In this document: piece by piece, positions 5,831-9,072 of the stretch | Layout: the number at the start of each line of letters is the position of its first letter | Position numbering within the stretch: position 1 is the stretch's first letter | Origin: JAISFI01 sp031552425 | GTDB lineage: Bacteria > Bacteroidota > Bacteroidia > Bacteroidales > Azobacteroidaceae | Length of the DNA: 9,072 nt | NCBI GenBank assembly: GCA_031552425.1 | Contig: JAVBMM010000202.1 | Coordinates: 1-9,072 of the forward strand | Direction of reading: 5' to 3' | Program-made: the position numbers and the translations under genes | Notes under the pieces: model-generated | What the model was told of the DNA's origin: nothing | Database searches by the model: none | What the model saw: the letters and a program-made list of their open reading frames with translations, nothing else

Positions 5831-7243
5831 ATGATAAAAAGAAAAAAACAACTTCCTATATTGGAAAATGTAGAAATTACCAAGATTGCAGCGGAAGGTA
5901 AAGCAATTGCAAAAGTAGATGATTTGGTAATTTTTGTTTCTTATGTGGTACCTGGTGATGTGGTTGATTTACAACTTACCAGAAAGAAAAATAGTTATGC
6001 GGAAGCTAAAGTTTTACAAATAAAAGAATATTCTCCTGTCAGAAAAAATGCTATTTGTGAGCATTTTGGATTGTGTGGAGGTTGTAAATGGCAAATTCTT
6101 CCTTATGAGGAACAATTGAAATATAAGCAGCAACAGGTTGTTGATAATTTAGTTCGTATCGGAAAAGTTGAGCTTCCGGAAATCTCTCCTATTTTAGGTT
6201 CTGCTCAAACGACATTTTATCGTAATAAAATGGAATATACTTTTTCCAATAAACGTTGGCTTACGGAAGAAGAAATAAAATCAGGCTCTTCTTTTGATAA
6301 TATGAATGTGTTGGGATTTCATATTCCGGGTATGTTTGATAAGGTAATGAATATTAATAAATGTTGGTTACAAGAAGATATTGCTAATGAAATCCGGAAT
6401 TTTATTAGTGATTATTGCTTGGAAAATAATTATACATTTTTTGATTTGCGTAACCAAGAAGGTTTAATGCGTAGCATTATGATACGCACTATGTCGACCG
6501 GAGAAATTATGTTATTAATTCAGTTTTTCTATCAGGATCAGGGAAAAAAAGATGAATTGATGCAACATATTTCTGATAAGTTTCCTCAAATAACTTCTTT
6601 ATTATATGTAGTGAATGAGAAAGCAAATGATACTATTACTGATCAGGATGTATATGTGTTTAAGGGAAGAGATTGTATATACGAGGAAATGGAAGGCTTA
6701 AAATTTAAAATTGGGCCTAAGTCTTTTTATCAAACCAATAGTCTACAAGCTTATGAGTTGTATAAAATTGTCCGGAGTTTTGCAAATCTGACAGGAAATG
6801 AATTGGTATATGATTTATATACAGGAACAGGAACGATTGCAAATTTTGTATCTCGCCAAGCTAAAATAGTTATTGGAATAGAATATGTTCCGGAAGCTAT
6901 TGAAGATGCAAAGACAAATGCTCATTTGAATAGTATTTCCAATACAATGTTTTTTTCCGGAGATATGAAAAATATATTGACGGAAGATTTTATTCTGGAA
7001 TTTGGCCGTCCGGATGTAATTATTACAGATCCTCCTCGTGCTGGAATGCATGATGATGTGATTGATGTGATATTATCTGCAGAAGCAGAAAGAATTGTCT
7101 ATGTGAGTTGTAATCCGGCAACACAAGCCAGGGATTTAAGTTTATTGGATGTTAAGTATAAAGTAACAAAAGTACAGCCTGTAGATATGTTTCCACATAC
7201 ACATCATGTTGAAAATGTGGTTTTACTGGAATTTCGTCGATAA
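5831..7243 (+). CDS. rlmD: RlmD-family 23S rRNA (uracil-C5)-methyltransferase
   Basis: This 470-residue SAM-dependent RNA methyltransferase belongs to the TrmA/RlmC/RlmD group, which methylates C5 of uridine in RNA. An N-terminal TRAM domain (about 8-65) binds RNA. Cysteines C76, C82, C85 (CEHFGLCGGC) and C178 fit the [4Fe-4S] site of RlmD-type enzymes. The catalytic domain has FYQTN (299-303), the SAM motif DLYTGTGT (328-335), DPPRAG (400-405), SCNPATQARD with nucleophile Cys427, and HVEN with the likely base Glu461. Length and motif order are complete. The exact target base (U1939 in E. coli RlmD) is not fixed by sequence, since the family includes dual and alternative specificities. A good promoter lies just upstream, and the permease gene follows one base after the stop. 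The ATG at 5831 begins an MIKRKK lead that fits the TRAM domain. Confidence 0.9.
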   Translation: MIKRKKQLPILENVEITKIAAEGKAIAKVDDLVIFVSYVVPGDVVDLQLTRKKNSYAEAKVLQIKEYSPVRKNAICEHFGLCGGCKWQILPYEEQLKYKQQQVVDNLVRIGKVELPEISPILGSAQTTFYRNKMEYTFSNKRWLTEEEIKSGSSFDNMNVLGFHIPGMFDKVMNINKCWLQEDIANEIRNFISDYCLENNYTFFDLRNQEGLMRSIMIRTMSTGEIMLLIQFFYQDQGKKDELMQHISDKFPQITSLLYVVNEKANDTITDQDVYVFKGRDCIYEEMEGLKFKIGPKSFYQTNSLQAYELYKIVRSFANLTGNELVYDLYTGTGTIANFVSRQAKIVIGIEYVPEAIEDAKTNAHLNSISNTMFFSGDMKNILTEDFILEFGRPDVIITDPPRAGMHDDVIDVILSAEAERIVYVSCNPATQARDLSLLDVKYKVTKVQPVDMFPHTHHVENVVLLEFRR

Positions 7244-7244
7244 C

Positions 7245-8144
7245 ATGTGGTTAGGTTTTGCCTTTTTGTCCGCGTTCTTATTAGGATTTTATGAGATTAG
7301 CAAAAAGATAGCTCTCAATAATAATGCTGTTATTCCGGTATTATTTCTTAATACTCTTTTTGGTAGTTTACTGTTTTTCCCTTTTATATTTATTTCTTTT
7401 TTTTCTCCAGAAACGTTGGAAGGAACATTATTGTATGTTCCCCAAGTTTCTACTAAGACACATGGCTATGTGTTGTTAAAGTCTTTTATTGTGTTATCCT
7501 CCTGGATTTCAGCGTATTTTGCAACAAAACATTTACCACTTACTATTATTGGCCCAATCAAAGCTACTCAACCTGTTATTACTCTGTTAGGAGCGTTATT
7601 GATTTTTGGTGAAAGATTAAATTTGTATCAATGGATTGGAGTAATTCTTTCTGTCTGTTCATTTTATTTGCTTTCTTTAGCCGGAAAGAAAGAAGGGATC
7701 AATTTTAAGAGGGATAAATGGATCTTTTTTCTTATTTTTTCAATTATAACGGGAGCTATTAGTGGTTTATACGATAAATTTCTGATGCGTAGGTTTGATG
7801 TTATGACTGTACAGGTTTGGTATAATTGTTATCAATGCCTTATTATGGGTTTGATACTTGTTTTTCTCTGGTTACCAACCAAAAAAAATACTACTCCTTT
7901 TGATTGGAGATGGTCCATTCTTTTGATTTCTATTTTTTTGACTTTGGCAGATTTTATTTATTTTTATGCTTTAACATTTCCGGATTCCATGATTTCCATT
8001 GTTTCCATGGTAAGGAGAAGTAATGTGGTTATTACTTTTATATTCGGAGGATTATTTTTCAGAGAGAAAAACTTAAAAACAAAGGCTATTGATTTATTAT
8101 TAGTACTTATTGGAATGTATTTCCTCTATTTAGGGACAAAATAA
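7245..8144 (+). CDS. EamA/DMT-family permease
   Basis: This is a 299-residue inner-membrane protein with about ten hydrophobic segments arranged as two five-helix halves, the drug/metabolite transporter pattern. Each half carries an EamA-like signature. The first is LPLTIIGPIKATQPVITLLG followed by LLIFGERL and a glycine-containing helix. The second is DSMISIVSMVRRSNVVITFI followed by GLFFREK. The frame is open from an ATG at 7206 inside the methyltransferase gene. However, the ATG at 7245 lies one base after its TAA stop and begins directly with the first membrane segment (MWLGFAFLSAFLLG), so it is the better start and suggests translational coupling. The extra 13 residues from 7206 would only repeat the neighbour's coding sequence in another frame. 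The substrate is unknown: the family exports amino acids, metabolites or nucleotide-sugar-like compounds. It ends 6 bp from the convergent pyrD stop. Confidence 0.85.
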   Translation: MWLGFAFLSAFLLGFYEISKKIALNNNAVIPVLFLNTLFGSLLFFPFIFISFFSPETLEGTLLYVPQVSTKTHGYVLLKSFIVLSSWISAYFATKHLPLTIIGPIKATQPVITLLGALLIFGERLNLYQWIGVILSVCSFYLLSLAGKKEGINFKRDKWIFFLIFSIITGAISGLYDKFLMRRFDVMTVQVWYNCYQCLIMGLILVFLWLPTKKNTTPFDWRWSILLISIFLTLADFIYFYALTFPDSMISIVSMVRRSNVVITFIFGGLFFREKNLKTKAIDLLLVLIGMYFLYLGTK

Positions 8145-8150
8145 ATTTCC

Positions 8151-9056
8151 TTAAATTAATCCAATAATTTCGGAAACAGATTTAAAACCATTTCTATCCA
8201 AGTAGTCATTTATTCCAATTACAACTTTTTCTGAGATAGCAGGATCTATAAAATTATATGTTCCTATTTGTATGGCTGTGGCCCCAGCTAATAAAAATTC
8301 TATTGCGTCTTTTGCATTGGAAATACCTCCCAAACCAATAACAGGGATTTTTACAGCTTTAGCAGTTTGCCATACCATACGAAGTGCTACAGGTTTAACA
8401 CAAGGTCCTGATAAACCTCCTGTAATGGTTGATAATATAGGCTTACGTTTTTCCGAATCGATGGCCATTCCCAATAGGGTATTAATTAGTGATACAGAAT
8501 CTGCTCCTTCAGCTTCAACAGCTTTAGCTATTTCTGTTATATCTGTTACGTTGGGAGATAGTTTTACAATCAAGGTTTTCTGATATACTTTTCTTACAGC
8601 AGAGACAACTTCAGAGGCACTGGCGCAATTAGTACCAAAAGCCATTCCTCCTTGCTTCACATTAGGGCAAGAAATATTCAATTCAATAGCAGGAATTTTA
8701 TCTAATTCATTTACTTTTTCGGCGCAGGCAACATAATCTTCAATAGTAGAACCACTAACATTTACCATTACATTTGTAGACAGATCCTTTATCTCCGGAT
8801 AGATATTGGATATGAAGTAGTCAACACCCTTATTTTGCAGTCCCACAGCGTTTAACATCCCTGCAGGAGTTTCAGCCATACGTGGATAATCGTTACCTTC
8901 TCTGTTGCGAATTGTAGTTCCTTTTACAAATATACCTCCTATTCTCGATAAATCCATAAAGTCAGAAAACTCTGTTCCATAGCCAAAAGTACCAGATGCA
9001 GTAGTAACAGGGTTCTTCAATTGTAGTTTTCCTATGTTTACATTTAGATTTGCCAT
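8151..9056 (-). CDS. pyrD: Dihydroorotate dehydrogenase, class 1B catalytic subunit
   Basis: This 301-residue FMN enzyme oxidises dihydroorotate to orotate in pyrimidine synthesis, in the cytoplasm. The TIM-barrel and FMN-site marks are all visible: TASGTFGYG (19-27), VKGTT with Lys45, NISCPN with the class 1 catalytic Cys130, VKLSPN with Lys165, INT (191-193), GGLSGP (213-218), GLGGIS (241-246) and AIQIGT (261-266). Cysteine as catalytic base and the short N-terminus place it in class 1, not the membrane-bound, Ser-dependent class 2. The overall pattern fits class 1B, which works with the iron-sulfur flavoprotein PyrK and NAD+. In support, the likely last codons of pyrK overlap its start at the window edge. 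The gene is intact and has no promoter of its own in view. Its stop faces the permease gene stop across 6 bp. Confidence 0.95.
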   Translation of the reverse strand: MANLNVNIGKLQLKNPVTTASGTFGYGTEFSDFMDLSRIGGIFVKGTTIRNREGNDYPRMAETPAGMLNAVGLQNKGVDYFISNIYPEIKDLSTNVMVNVSGSTIEDYVACAEKVNELDKIPAIELNISCPNVKQGGMAFGTNCASASEVVSAVRKVYQKTLIVKLSPNVTDITEIAKAVEAEGADSVSLINTLLGMAIDSEKRKPILSTITGGLSGPCVKPVALRMVWQTAKAVKIPVIGLGGISNAKDAIEFLLAGATAIQIGTYNFIDPAISEKVVIGINDYLDRNGFKSVSEIIGLI

Positions 9057-9072
9057 GTCAACTTTTCTATAT
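9044..9072 (-). CDS. pyrK: Probable 3' end of pyrK (DHOD electron-transfer subunit), partial
   Basis: One minus-strand frame at the right edge reads ...IEKLTWQI and then stops with TAA at 9046-9044, inside the first codons of pyrD, a 13-bp overlap. Class 1B pyrD genes in Bacteroidota commonly follow pyrK, and a short EKL..WQI-type tail is plausible for PyrK. Only eight codons are visible, so the call rests on position and overlap. Another frame closes at a TAG (9069-9067) and is an alternative end for the upstream gene. Confidence 0.45.

Noticed and set aside
8144..8157. AATTT...AAATT inverted repeat between the convergent permease and pyrD stops as a terminator
   Set aside because: Five A/T pairs with a 4-nt loop are too weak, and the gap is only 6 bp; such a repeat is expected by chance in AT-rich DNA.
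8272..8583. Open frame of 103 codons on the plus strand opposite pyrD
   Set aside because: It is fully antisense to a strongly supported conserved gene, has no promoter or start context, and its composition follows the pyrD codons in reverse.
1..9072. Signs of horizontal transfer or a mobile element
   Set aside because: No transposase, integrase, terminal repeats or tRNA were seen, and base composition looks even by eye across the operon and the housekeeping genes.

Overview
The window comes from a member of the Bacteroidota, most likely the Bacteroidales. The DNA is AT-rich. Two divergent promoters carry the Bacteroidota -7 element TAnnTTTG, exported proteins end their signal peptides with '...FSQ' or a lipobox Cys, and strong Shine-Dalgarno sites are mostly missing. 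The gene content (circularly permuted imelysin lipoprotein, OprO/P-like porins, class 1B PyrD) fits a gut or host-associated, largely anaerobic lineage. No species is named because nothing here fixes one.

Left two thirds (1-5682, all minus strand). Five genes form one cell-envelope transcription run, read from right to left: an outer-membrane beta-barrel porin; an imelysin-family lipoprotein; a di-haem cytochrome lipoprotein of the di-haem oxidoreductase (DHOR) family; a second OprO/P-like porin; and an unrecognised lipoprotein cut by the left edge. The gaps are 36, 108, 30 and 5 bp. The 108-bp gap between imelysin and cytochrome holds a long near-perfect inverted repeat. Imelysin-like proteins are linked to iron uptake. 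Pairing one with a c-type di-haem oxidoreductase and two porins suggests an outer-envelope iron (or other metal) acquisition module in which the cytochrome is a possible redox partner. That role is inferred, not shown.

Middle (5683-5830). This divergent intergenic region has one good Bacteroidota promoter on each side, both with the octamer TATCTTTG, and a TGAT-N4-ATCA dyad between them. The leftward promoter overlaps the apparent 5' end of the first porin ORF, so translation must start at an internal ATG.

Right third (5831-9072). A plus-strand pair encodes an RlmD-family rRNA uracil-C5 methyltransferase and an EamA/DMT-type permease, separated by one base. It converges, with a 6-bp gap, on minus-strand pyrD (dihydroorotate dehydrogenase, class 1B). 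pyrD overlaps what looks like the last codons of pyrK at the right edge. This part is ordinary housekeeping sequence.

No rRNA, tRNA, CRISPR array, insertion sequence or phage gene was seen, and there is no gene-free stretch longer than 300 bp.
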